From an uncultured Clostridia bacterium (lineage in GTDB: Bacteria; Bacillota; Clostridia; Oscillospirales; Oscillospiraceae): 64,000 nucleotides of DNA. A program made the translations under genes and the position numbers. Positions 15,079 through 22,600 of the stretch are shown here, piece after piece; positions within the stretch are counted from its first letter, which is position 1; every line of letters begins with the position of its first letter. The stretch covers positions 62,001 to 126,000 of the forward strand of contig CAMNAO010000001.1 of assembly GCA_946531435.1 (NCBI GenBank), in the 5' to 3' direction. Under the pieces are notes generated by a model. That model was not told the origin of the DNA, ran no database searches, and saw nothing but the letters and a program-made list of their open reading frames with translations.

Positions 15079-18044
15079 GGCGCTTGCCCGATCAAGGTCC
15101 AAAGCTGTGCCACCATATCGGCGGAGCTGTAGCAGTAGACGCCGTTGCAGACGTACATCGGATCGTTATCCCTGCGATTGAGCAGGATCTGATGCACGGT
15201 GCCGTCTTTCAGCGTGATCCTGAGCTCGGTATCCGGGGCAAAATCCGGGCTGAGGTCCGCCCGGTACTGATCCTCCGCCGCTCCGGCCAGGACATAGAGG
15301 GCCGTTTCATTCAGAAAGCTTTCATCGGTAAAGGTCTCTCCCACAAGTCCCAGGTCCTCATCATAGCGCAGCTCCAGAGAGGCGATGCTGTGCTCCTCCA
15401 GATTAAGGGGTTGTCTTCCCACGATCCGGAAATAGGACTGCCACAGATCATAGCTATGGCTCCATAGCACCAGGTTGTTCGTGCCCTGGAGAATGCTCCG
15501 CGTGCCGCCGGGGGCAGCCGTCGGGCAGATGGTCAGGGTGTTCAATCCGTCTGTGAAATCAACATGGATCCACGGCATAGTGGGATACAGGTCCGGAACG
15601 CCGGTTTCCAGATCGGCATCCATAAGGCAGCGCAGGATCTCTTGCTGCTCCTCAACTGTGGTGGTATGGCTGTGCAGCATTGGGCCCTCGCCCGGATCAT
15701 CTGCCGAAAGCCAGGTCAGCGTGCCGGTGGCCCCTTCTGTCCAGGAGAGGGCCTTCTCCAGTTCCTCCCGCTCCGGAGTCTGCTCCTCCCAGGGCCAACG
15801 CTCAAGGCCCAGGGCACGGGGAAAACCATGGAGCATCAGATCGGAATACTCCACATTTATCATGCGGGGGAAGCGATAAAAGCCAAGCCAGGGGAAATAG
15901 ACATTACCGTTTTGAGGCTCGACCCGCAGGGTGCGCTGCTTTCCGTCCGCGGTCTCAATAACGGCGTTCACCAGATAGGAATCGATGTAGTGACCCGAGT
16001 CATCCGGCCGCAGCTCGGCAAATAGCGCTTCGAGATCGCGGCAGATCTGGGGATCCCGGGACTCATAATATAGATAACCCTGATAATACAGCGCGATCCC
16101 GGTGATCTCCCGGAGCTCCCCCAGGCCGCAATGGGCATTCCACCCGGCATGGTTCTCCACGGTTTGGAGCAGGGCCTCAATGGCCGTCTCATTATCGCTA
16201 AGGGTCAAGTCTCCGTAGTCCCCCGCTGTGAGCCAGAGCTTGTCCTTCTCGCCCCGGTAGAGGGCATACTGCTCCCCGCCAATTCGGAGGGTCATCAGTC
16301 TTGTTGGGCTGAAAAGCTCCCCCTCCCTGGCACCGAGAAGCCTTGCAAAGGCCTCCGAGGAATCGATATGGGTCGTTGCGTGTCCGATAGCCTCCGTCAC
16401 CTGCCGATTGAGATTCTCCCCTGTGAGGATCCAAAACACGCGGTCGTACTCCGGGATTATGAGTTCGATATGGTCGGTCACCAGGGGATCCAGGTGCCAC
16501 ACATGGGTGGCGGCATCCTCACTCATGAAAATGGGCGGCGTACCTTCGGGAGTGTCTTCGGAGAGCTGGACCGGCACACCCAAGAGGGTACAGATCTCCT
16601 GGACAAGGCCGGGGTACTCATACCAGTAGGTGCCGTTGGCCACCAGAATCCAGGAGTACTCTGTCCCCTCTCCGGGGGACAGGGTAAGGCCCAGTTGGTA
16701 GTCCTCCACGCCATCCGCGTGGAATAGCAACTCCGCGTCCGGCTGATAGTCCGAGATAGGACGGATAGAAAGGCCCATAGTCAACCGATCGTGCAACAGC
16801 TCCTGCAGGGTGGCGATCTCCGCGCCCGCGCTCTCATAAGACAGGACAAGATCTTCCTTCTCAATTGTCTCCGCAAAGGTGACGGTCAGAGTTTCATAGC
16901 GGGGCCACAGGGGCGGGATTTCCGCAGGAGCAGGATCATCGGGGGATACAAGGACTTCGGAGGTTTTCTTTCCGACAGAGTTTTGAGAAGCGTGCTCTTC
17001 GGAATCCACTGTTTGTGTATGATCATTGTCTTCCTCCCTTGCCCTCATCATGCCGCAGCCGAGGGCGATCCCCAATGCAGCGAGGACCAGGAGCGCCGCC
17101 AAAAGGCTGCGGCGGTGGTGCTTTGCCACGGTGAGGACCCGCTGTTTGAGGCCCATTTTGCTGCCGAACATGGCGGTGGTGACCGAGAGGCGGTCCTTTT
17201 TCAGCTCCACCATTTTGAGAAGGCTCATGGCGTAGGTTTTCCGCTGCCCCTCCCCCAGGATGCGGATCACCGCCTCGTCACAGCTCATCTCCCGGTCCTC
17301 CCGCATTTTCGTGCGGGAAAGCCACACGAGAGGCGACCACCAGAAGAGGACAAGGATCCCGTACTCCACCCAGAGCCACAGAGGATCCCCCTGTTTCAGA
17401 TGGCAGGCCTCATGGAGGACAGCGTGGCGATAAAACTCCCGCTCCAGCTCCAGCTCCGCAGGGAGGTAGATCTGACGCCCCAGGAGAAAGGGAGTACTGG
17501 ACCCGGGCAGGATCCAAACCCGAAGGCCTGTCTCCTGATTCTTTTCGTAAAAGATCCGATCCCGGCGAAGGGCGCGGATAAGCTCCAGATTGCGGGTCAG
17601 GATCAGAAGAAGCAGCGCCGCGGCCCCGGTGCCCCAGAGAAGCCAGAGGACCATTTGCCAGGGAAAAGGCTTGGGGGCTTTTTGAGGCGCCGTTTCGGTG
17701 GGGCTGGCGGAATTATGAAAAGAAGTATACTCTTCCGTCAGTTCTCCCTGGGGTTCGTGATACGCGTCGGTTGCGTTTCCCCCGCCTGCCGGAAAAGAGG
17801 GATCGGGTGCAAGCCCGGAAACATTCAACACCTCTCCCGATATTTCCTCCGCGGTCTCAACCACGGGGCGCACCTTCTCCGGCAGAGTCACGGGGATGGA
17901 CCAGAGGGGCGCGATACAGAGATAGAGGGGCACCGCCAGCCAGAGAAGATAGCGCAGCCGTGGATTCAGCCGCTGCCCCGCTGTTTTTCTCAAGAGGAGC
18001 AGCACCGCCAGTATGAGATGAAACCCGATCAGGATACGCAGCAT
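15075..18044 (-). CDS. M56 family (BlaR1/MecR1-like) membrane metalloprotease with large C-terminal sensor region
   Basis: This 989-residue protein has N-terminal membrane helices (from MLRILIGFHLILAVLLLL), the zinc motif HEACH and the downstream acidic ligand in SCDEAVIRILGEG. A further helix follows (LLAALLVLAALGIALGCGMM, about 310-332). The C-terminal 650 residues are extracytoplasmic by inference and do not resemble a penicillin-binding sensor. M56 proteins cleave their partner BlaI-type repressor when the outer domain is stimulated. The BlaI-family gene lies upstream on the same strand. The signal is unknown and need not be a beta-lactam. ATG at 18044 with AGG-rich upstream sequence. Confidence 0.88.
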   Translation of the reverse strand: MLRILIGFHLILAVLLLLRKTAGQRLNPRLRYLLWLAVPLYLCIAPLWSIPVTLPEKVRPVVETAEEISGEVLNVSGLAPDPSFPAGGGNATDAYHEPQGELTEEYTSFHNSASPTETAPQKAPKPFPWQMVLWLLWGTGAAALLLLILTRNLELIRALRRDRIFYEKNQETGLRVWILPGSSTPFLLGRQIYLPAELELEREFYRHAVLHEACHLKQGDPLWLWVEYGILVLFWWSPLVWLSRTKMREDREMSCDEAVIRILGEGQRKTYAMSLLKMVELKKDRLSVTTAMFGSKMGLKQRVLTVAKHHRRSLLAALLVLAALGIALGCGMMRAREEDNDHTQTVDSEEHASQNSVGKKTSEVLVSPDDPAPAEIPPLWPRYETLTVTFAETIEKEDLVLSYESAGAEIATLQELLHDRLTMGLSIRPISDYQPDAELLFHADGVEDYQLGLTLSPGEGTEYSWILVANGTYWYEYPGLVQEICTLLGVPVQLSEDTPEGTPPIFMSEDAATHVWHLDPLVTDHIELIIPEYDRVFWILTGENLNRQVTEAIGHATTHIDSSEAFARLLGAREGELFSPTRLMTLRIGGEQYALYRGEKDKLWLTAGDYGDLTLSDNETAIEALLQTVENHAGWNAHCGLGELREITGIALYYQGYLYYESRDPQICRDLEALFAELRPDDSGHYIDSYLVNAVIETADGKQRTLRVEPQNGNVYFPWLGFYRFPRMINVEYSDLMLHGFPRALGLERWPWEEQTPEREELEKALSWTEGATGTLTWLSADDPGEGPMLHSHTTTVEEQQEILRCLMDADLETGVPDLYPTMPWIHVDFTDGLNTLTICPTAAPGGTRSILQGTNNLVLWSHSYDLWQSYFRIVGRQPLNLEEHSIASLELRYDEDLGLVGETFTDESFLNETALYVLAGAAEDQYRADLSPDFAPDTELRITLKDGTVHQILLNRRDNDPMYVCNGVYCYSSADMVAQLWTLIGQAP

Positions 18045-18516
18045 ACTTTACCTGCCTTTCATCCAAGGATATTATCTTTCGTTATGATTGAATCCAATTC
18101 ATTGAGAAGAATGAATCAAGAGACGGGAATACGGATTGCCACGTCGCCCGGCTCCTCGTGACGCCTCTTCGTTCACGACGGCATCTGAAGCCGTCGTTCA
18201 CGGCCCGGCGTCCTCGTCGCCCTCCCCAGAAAAGCCCTCCGGGCTTTCCCGGGGACCCCGGCACCTCGCAATCATCACGCTCTGACGCGCCACGATAAAT
18301 GCAAGGGTTGTGTGCTGTATCCCTGTAGGGGGCGATCTCTCCGACTTCGGCTCCGCCCGGATCGACCCGCTGTAGCGGCCTATGCGAAGGACACGGGCGG
18401 ATGTGGGCATCCGCCCCTACGGCTCAAAGCCTAAGAGAGTCTTTCATAACAATGACAGTAGAGAATCGACAGCATCCGCTGTTTGTCACCTTATGAATGG
18501 AAGTTGATACCTGCAA
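18045..18516. repeat. 472-bp intergenic mosaic of short palindromic (REP-like) elements
   Basis: No gene is visible. The stretch contains several GC-rich hairpins: ACGACGGC-ATCTGAA-GCCGTCGT at 18175-18197, AAAGCCC-TCC-GGGCTTT at 18231-18247 and GGGCGGATG-TGGG-CATCCGCCC at 18395-18416. The last resembles repeat units common between genes in gut Oscillospiraceae. The separation of repressor and protease genes by such elements looks like repeat insertion. Confidence 0.6.
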
Positions 18517-18876
18517 TCACAGCTCGCTGAGGGCCTTTTTCAGCTCCGCGATCTCCTCGACGCTCAAGGCCTCCTCCGAGACCAGGGTACTGACCATAAG
18601 GCCCAGGTTGCCCCGGAAGACCCGGTCCAAAAAGCTGCGGCTCTCCCCCACCGCGGTCTCCCGCTGGTCGATGGCGGCGGAAAACCACTTGGTCCGGCCC
18701 CGCTGCTCATAGCTCACGGCCCCCTTCTCCAAAAGGCGGTTGAGATAGGTGATGATGATATTCTTGGACCAGTCCGTGTCCCCCTCCATCCTGTGGGTCA
18801 TCTGGGTGATGGTCAGAGGCCCCTCCCGCCAGAGAAGGTCCATGACCTTCCACTCCGCATCCGAAATACGAATCAC
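18517..18876 (-). CDS. BlaI/MecI/CopY family repressor
   Basis: This 119-residue winged-helix regulator begins with GTG at 18876 (IRISDAEWKVMDLLWREGPLT), with GGAGG 8 nt upstream. The N-terminal half is a DNA-binding winged helix (ITQMTHRMEGDTDWSKNIIITYLNRLLEKGAVSYEQRGRTKWF, shown here as the region 23-65). The C-terminal helices are the dimerisation part where M56 proteases cleave. It probably represses itself and the M56 gene; direct repeats flank its promoter. Confidence 0.9.
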   Translation of the reverse strand: MIRISDAEWKVMDLLWREGPLTITQMTHRMEGDTDWSKNIIITYLNRLLEKGAVSYEQRGRTKWFSAAIDQRETAVGESRSFLDRVFRGNLGLMVSTLVSEEALSVEEIAELKKALSEL

Positions 18877-18896
18877 GCCTGCATCCTCCTTGGTCT

Positions 18897-18942
18897 ATGT
18901 TTGTATACCTATCTTAACAGATTGGTAGATGTTTGTCAACCT
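18897..18942 (-). promoter_or_regulatory. BlaI-type promoter with flanking direct repeats (candidate operator)
   Basis: On the minus strand TTGACA (18934-18939), 17 bp, TAAGAT (18911-18916). Read on the plus strand, two near-identical repeats ATGTTTGTNNACCT lie at 18897-18910 and 18929-18942. They are 32 bp apart, about three helical turns, with one over the -35 and one just beyond the -10. This placement suits repression by the BlaI-type protein. Confidence 0.6.
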
Positions 18943-18960
18943 TTTTGTTTAAAAAGAAAA

Positions 18961-18979
18961 CAGCCCGGGAAAGGGGCTG
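18961..18979 (-). terminator. Terminator of the rimP-nudix operon
   Basis: On the minus strand the stem CAGCCC/GGGCTG is followed by TTTTCTTTTT. It lies about 85 bp after the nudix stop and ahead of the BlaI-gene promoter. Confidence 0.65.
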
Positions 18980-19018
18980 CAAAATAGAAAGCTCAAAAGG
19001 AAATTCACGAAACAAAGC

Positions 19019-19038
19019 GGGAGGGGCGAGCCCCTCCC
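19019..19038. repeat. Short GGGAGGGGC hairpin repeat
   Basis: A perfect inverted repeat (GGGAGGGGC-GA-GCCCCTCCC) lies downstream of the nudix gene. A nearly identical unit occurs at 22546-22573, suggesting a dispersed intergenic palindrome family. Confidence 0.6.
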
Positions 19039-19063
19039 CTACGAATTACGTCTCAGCGCCTTC

Positions 19064-19513
19064 TTACGGACCTGCGACAGTGTATTCCCAATCTTCCCCG
19101 CGGGGGATGTAGGTGATCTCGCCGGGGAGATCCGAAAGATAGGTCACCAGATCCTTGTCAAAATCGGGAGCGGCGTTTTCCGCCGTAATGGCCGCGGGGT
19201 CCATCCAAAGCATCTCTCCCTCTTCAGAGGAGCGGAGGGTACCTGTCCAGGAATCCGCCCGATAGAGAAGGACGATGGTTCGTACCCCGTTTTCTGTCCA
19301 ATGCTTTATTCCCCAGAGATAGGGGTGCACCGGCGTAAGGCCGGTCTCCTCCTGTACCTCCCGGATCACCGCCTCCGTAAAGCTCTCCCCCAGCTCCACG
19401 TGGCCGCCTGGAAAGGCCAGGCCTTTCCAGGATTGTCGCCGGTTCTGCACCAGAACACGGCCCTTCTCATCCCGCAAAAGGCACATATTGGTAAATATGA
19501 CTTTCTCTACCAC
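19064..19513 (-). CDS. NUDIX hydrolase (MutT-like)
   Basis: This 149-residue protein has a complete Nudix box, GGHVELGESFTEAVIREVQEETGL in sense (glycine 35 region), with the REVQEE metal-binding core. The FPGGHVELGE context resembles 8-oxo-dGTP diphosphatases. The likely start is GTG at 19513 with GGGAG 6 nt upstream, 3 nt after the ribF stop. It is the last gene of the rimP operon. Exact substrate is uncertain. Confidence 0.85.
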   Translation of the reverse strand: MVEKVIFTNMCLLRDEKGRVLVQNRRQSWKGLAFPGGHVELGESFTEAVIREVQEETGLTPVHPYLWGIKHWTENGVRTIVLLYRADSWTGTLRSSEEGEMLWMDPAAITAENAAPDFDKDLVTYLSDLPGEITYIPRGEDWEYTVAGP

Positions 19514-19516
19514 GGC

Positions 19517-20284
19517 TCACTCCCCCAGATAGCGTAAAAACTCCACGGTCAGGCGCTCCGGCAGAGGTTCAAGGCCCCCGGAGAGCAGACGGGAGACCAC
19601 GGCGTGTTCCCCGACCCCGGCAAGGGCCGCAAAGCGGTTCCCTCTTTCGTCCCCGAGAAGGGCGTCATAGAGCCCCGGCTGGGGCAGGATCACTCCGCTG
19701 TCAGGCACCACGCGGATGGAAGGGAAACCGGCCGCCCGCTCCGGATTGGCCGTGCCCGACAGTCGGTGAGGGTGGCCCAGATACTCGTTGGCGGCCTCCA
19801 GATCTCCCCCCTCCAAGAGGCTGCGGATCAGCGTGGAGCTGACCCGGCGGCCGTGAAGGGTCACCTCGGGCACCACCCGAAGGGCGATGCCGCTCTCCTC
19901 ACAGAGCTCCCGCAGAAGAAAGCGGTCCCCGGCGCCCCCACGTCCGAAGCGGAAATCATCCCCGCAGACAAGGCCGACAGCGCCGAACTCCGTTATGAGC
20001 CGTCGGAAGAACAGCTCCGCAGGCTGCTCCCGCAGAGCGCGGTCGAAGTGAAGCACCAGCACCGTCTCGATGCCGTATTCCTCCCGGATCAGGGCTTTTC
20101 GGTCCTCAACGCCCGAAAGGAGGGGCACCCGCTCCCCCAGGATCTCCTCCTGAGGGGAGACATCAAAGGTCAAGGCCGCCGGAGAGGCTTCCAGCTCCGA
20201 CGCCAACGCTCTTGCCGTTTTTAATAAGGCCCCGTGGCCCAAATGCACCCCGTCAAAAAAGCCTAGGGCGATCACACGTTTCAT
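19517..20284 (-). CDS. ribF: RibF-like FAD synthetase with truncated riboflavin-kinase region
   Basis: The N-terminal half is a clear FAD synthetase domain: GFFDGVHLGHGALL at residues 8-21, VCGDDFRFGRGG, and the SSTLIR motif near 147-152. Family RibF proteins are usually a little over 300 residues, with a C-terminal riboflavin kinase carrying GFPTAN. This one has 255 residues. After HRLSG the text reads ERAAGFPSIRVV, so the PTAN motif is absent and the beta-barrel is short. It may adenylylate FMN but not phosphorylate riboflavin; that is inference. Position after truB is the common Firmicute arrangement. Confidence 0.85.
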   Translation of the reverse strand: MKRVIALGFFDGVHLGHGALLKTARALASELEASPAALTFDVSPQEEILGERVPLLSGVEDRKALIREEYGIETVLVLHFDRALREQPAELFFRRLITEFGAVGLVCGDDFRFGRGGAGDRFLLRELCEESGIALRVVPEVTLHGRRVSSTLIRSLLEGGDLEAANEYLGHPHRLSGTANPERAAGFPSIRVVPDSGVILPQPGLYDALLGDERGNRFAALAGVGEHAVVSRLLSGGLEPLPERLTVEFLRYLGE

Positions 20285-20287
20285 GCT

Positions 20288-21154
20288 TTATCCCTCGAAA
20301 AAGTTCTTGATGGATTGTAGTACGCCGTTCCTGGCCTGGGCAACCATGAGAAACTCCCCCTTCTGCCCATAGACCCGCAGCCGCCCCTCCCCCTCCCAGG
20401 GAATGGAGACGCCGTTGCGGATCTTCTTTTCCTGAGAAACCGTGGCTGTGACGGCAGGAAGATCGGAAAACAGGGAGTCCACCGGAAGCAGATATTCCTC
20501 CATCCGGCCCTCTTTGGCGGCGGAGAGCAGCTCCTCCAGGCTGTGTGCTTCCTCCAGCGTATAGCGGCCGGCCCGGACCCTGCGAAGGGAGCTCATGGCG
20601 CCGCCGCAGCCCAATTCATCCCCAAGATCGGCACAGAGGGTGCGGATATAGGTTCCCTTGGAACAGGCCACCCGCAGGCGGTAGTTCTCCCCCTCCCGGC
20701 CCAGATACTCCAGGCGGGAAATGGAGATCCTGCGGGGCTGGCGCCGGGCCTCCACCCCGCGCCGGGCCAGCTTGTAGAGGGGCTGCCCGTCCACCTTGAT
20801 GGCGGAGTACATGGGCGGCAGCTGCTCCTGCTCCCCCAGAAAGCGGGGCAAAAGCGCCAGAAGGTCGGTTTCTGTCACCGTGACCTCCCGCTCCTCTGTC
20901 ACAGTTCCGGTGATATCCTGGGTATCGGTGCTGATCCCCAGACGCAGGCCGGCGATGTATTCCTTCTCCGCATTCTCGGCAAACTGGGCCGCCTTGGTGG
21001 CCTTTCCCACAAAAACCGGGAGGACCCCCGTTGCCATGGGATCCAGGGTGCCGCCATGGCCCACCCGCTTTTCCTTCAAAGCGCCGCGCAGCTTGGCCAC
21101 CACGTCGTGGCTGGTCCAGCCCGCAGGCTTATCCACGATGAGGATCCCGTTCAT
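20288..21154 (-). CDS. truB: tRNA pseudouridine(55) synthase TruB
   Basis: This 288-residue protein starts MNGILIVDKPAGWTSHDVV, standard for TruB. The catalytic Asp is D38 in HGGTLDPMATGVLP. The conserved tRNA-binding YxxxRxxG-like and KGTYIRTLCADLG segments are present, with a C-terminal PUA-like region after about 235. It makes pseudouridine 55 in the T-loop of tRNAs. The start overlaps the nrnA stop by 4 nt (ATGA). Confidence 0.95.
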   Translation of the reverse strand: MNGILIVDKPAGWTSHDVVAKLRGALKEKRVGHGGTLDPMATGVLPVFVGKATKAAQFAENAEKEYIAGLRLGISTDTQDITGTVTEEREVTVTETDLLALLPRFLGEQEQLPPMYSAIKVDGQPLYKLARRGVEARRQPRRISISRLEYLGREGENYRLRVACSKGTYIRTLCADLGDELGCGGAMSSLRRVRAGRYTLEEAHSLEELLSAAKEGRMEEYLLPVDSLFSDLPAVTATVSQEKKIRNGVSIPWEGEGRLRVYGQKGEFLMVAQARNGVLQSIKNFFEG

Positions 21155-22131
21155 TCTCCCAGTTCCTCCGCCGCGGCCCGGGCGATGATCCCGGCGGCGG
21201 CAGTCAGTTCCGCCTTGATCTCACAGCCCGCGGCGCCCACATGGCCGCCGCCGCCGAAACGGGCGCAGAGCCGGGAGGCATTAAAGCCCCCGGAGGCCCG
21301 TACAGAGGCCTTGCTGCAATCCGGCTTTTCCCGGAGAAGGACGCCGCAGACGACGCCCTCCACCTGCTGCACCAAGGAGGAGATGTTGTCCAGGTCGTCC
21401 TCTGTGGCGCCGCAGTCCTTGAGCTCCTGCTCGGAGAGGGTGGCCACCGCCACCCTGCCGCCGCAGGAATACCGGGTATTGCGGGCAATGGCGGTCTCCA
21501 CCGCCAGGCGGGCCCGGGTCTTCATCTCAAAGAGGACACGGTTCAGATGAACATGGTCCGCCCCGGCACGTACCAGCTCCCCCGCCGTCGTAAGGCTGCG
21601 GGCGGTGGTGTTGGCCTGGCGGAAGCAGCCGGTATCCGTAGACACCGCAATGTAAAGGAGGCTGGCGAGGTTCGGGTCCGGCTCAATCCCCAGCGCTTTT
21701 ATGACAAGGTAGACGATTTCCCCGCAGGAGGCGCTGTCCCCCTCCAAAAGCAGAAGGGGGCTGTAATCCTCGTGGGAGCCATGATGGTCGATGCTGAGCT
21801 CCACCTTGTCCTCATAGTCACTGCTCCCCTTGGGGAACATGTTCCGGGCGGCGGTATCCACCGTCAGCACATGCTCCGGCTGAAAGCCCTCGGGAGCCAG
21901 GTAAGGGGCCGTACAGGCAACGTAACGGGGTGTGATCTCGGGATTGGGATAGATATAGGCGGTCTTTCCCAGCTTCCGCAGGCCCTCCGCCAGTCCGGCG
22001 GCAGAGCCCAGGGCGTCCCCATCGGGGCGTTTATGGCTGAGGATGAGGAAGCGATCCCGCTCCCTCAGCCAGGCCGCCGTCTCCTCCACACTGAGTCGAC
22101 GGGAGGAATCAGTCATCCTGCGTATCTCCAT
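21151..22131 (-). CDS. nrnA: DHH/DHHA1 phosphoesterase (NrnA-like nanoRNase/pAp phosphatase)
   Basis: This 326-residue protein has the DHH motifs in order: HKRPDGDALGSA, VDTAARN, SIDHHGSH and STDTGCFRQANTT, then a DHHA1 domain ending GGGGHVGAAG. NrnA degrades nanoRNAs and dephosphorylates pAp. I chose the ATG at 22131 because GGAGG lies 6 nt upstream; an ATG at 22116 is the alternative. Both overlap the end of rbfA. The rbfA-nrnA-truB-ribF order is typical of Firmicutes. Confidence 0.93.
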   Translation of the reverse strand: MEIRRMTDSSRRLSVEETAAWLRERDRFLILSHKRPDGDALGSAAGLAEGLRKLGKTAYIYPNPEITPRYVACTAPYLAPEGFQPEHVLTVDTAARNMFPKGSSDYEDKVELSIDHHGSHEDYSPLLLLEGDSASCGEIVYLVIKALGIEPDPNLASLLYIAVSTDTGCFRQANTTARSLTTAGELVRAGADHVHLNRVLFEMKTRARLAVETAIARNTRYSCGGRVAVATLSEQELKDCGATEDDLDNISSLVQQVEGVVCGVLLREKPDCSKASVRASGGFNASRLCARFGGGGHVGAAGCEIKAELTAAAGIIARAAAEELGE

Positions 22132-22492
22132 CCTCTGCCTCCTCCGCAGGCTGAATGTTCAGCTCATTGATGAGCCTGTTGATATGGGCGCCCTCCTCAA
22201 TGGAGTGGTCCAGCTGGAACAGCAACTCCGGCGTATTGCGAAGCTGCAGACGACGGGCCAGTTCCTTCCGGATCCAGCCGTTGGAGCTTTTCAGACCGCG
22301 GCGAAACTCCCGCTCATCCTGAAGGCCCAGCACACTGAGATAGACCTTGCAGCTACTGAGATCCTTCGCGGCGTCGCAGCCGGTGACGGAGATCATCCCC
22401 TGCTGTACCCGGGGGTCCTTGACCTCACGCAGAATACTGGAAAGGGCCGCGGTAATATCGCTGTTGGTACGGCCCATACGATTGTTTGCCAT
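22109..22492 (-). CDS. rbfA: Ribosome-binding factor A
   Basis: This 127-residue KH-like protein (MANNRMGRTNSDITAALSSILREVKDPRV at its start) acts in late 30S assembly and 16S 5'-end processing. The D-P-R-V motif and the C-terminal DHSIEEGAHINRLINEL helix are typical. The ATG has GGGAG 6 nt upstream. A REP-like hairpin separates it from infB, but the genes remain in the usual order. Confidence 0.94.
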   Translation of the reverse strand: MANNRMGRTNSDITAALSSILREVKDPRVQQGMISVTGCDAAKDLSSCKVYLSVLGLQDEREFRRGLKSSNGWIRKELARRLQLRNTPELLFQLDHSIEEGAHINRLINELNIQPAEEAEDGDTQDD

Positions 22493-22545
22493 GTGTTTCT
22501 CCCTTCCGCCCCATGGGGCGAGGTGCTTTCGTAATTCTTTGTGAA

Positions 22546-22573
22546 CAAGGGGAGGGGCAAGCCCCTCCCCTTG
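22546..22573. repeat. Perfect 13-bp intergenic palindrome between infB and rbfA
   Basis: CAAGGGGAGGGGC-AA-GCCCCTCCCCTTG forms a perfect stem-loop in the 108-bp gap between infB and rbfA. On the minus strand it lacks a U-tract, so it is more like a REP/RNA-stability element than a terminator. It shares its core with 19019-19038. Confidence 0.65.
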
Positions 22574-22600
22574 TCATATCCTATCCGGGGAAGGCGGGTT

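Noticed and set aside
18170..18420. Possible CRISPR array in the repeat-rich region
   Set aside because: The hairpins differ from each other, are not evenly spaced and lack identical direct repeats; no cas genes are present.
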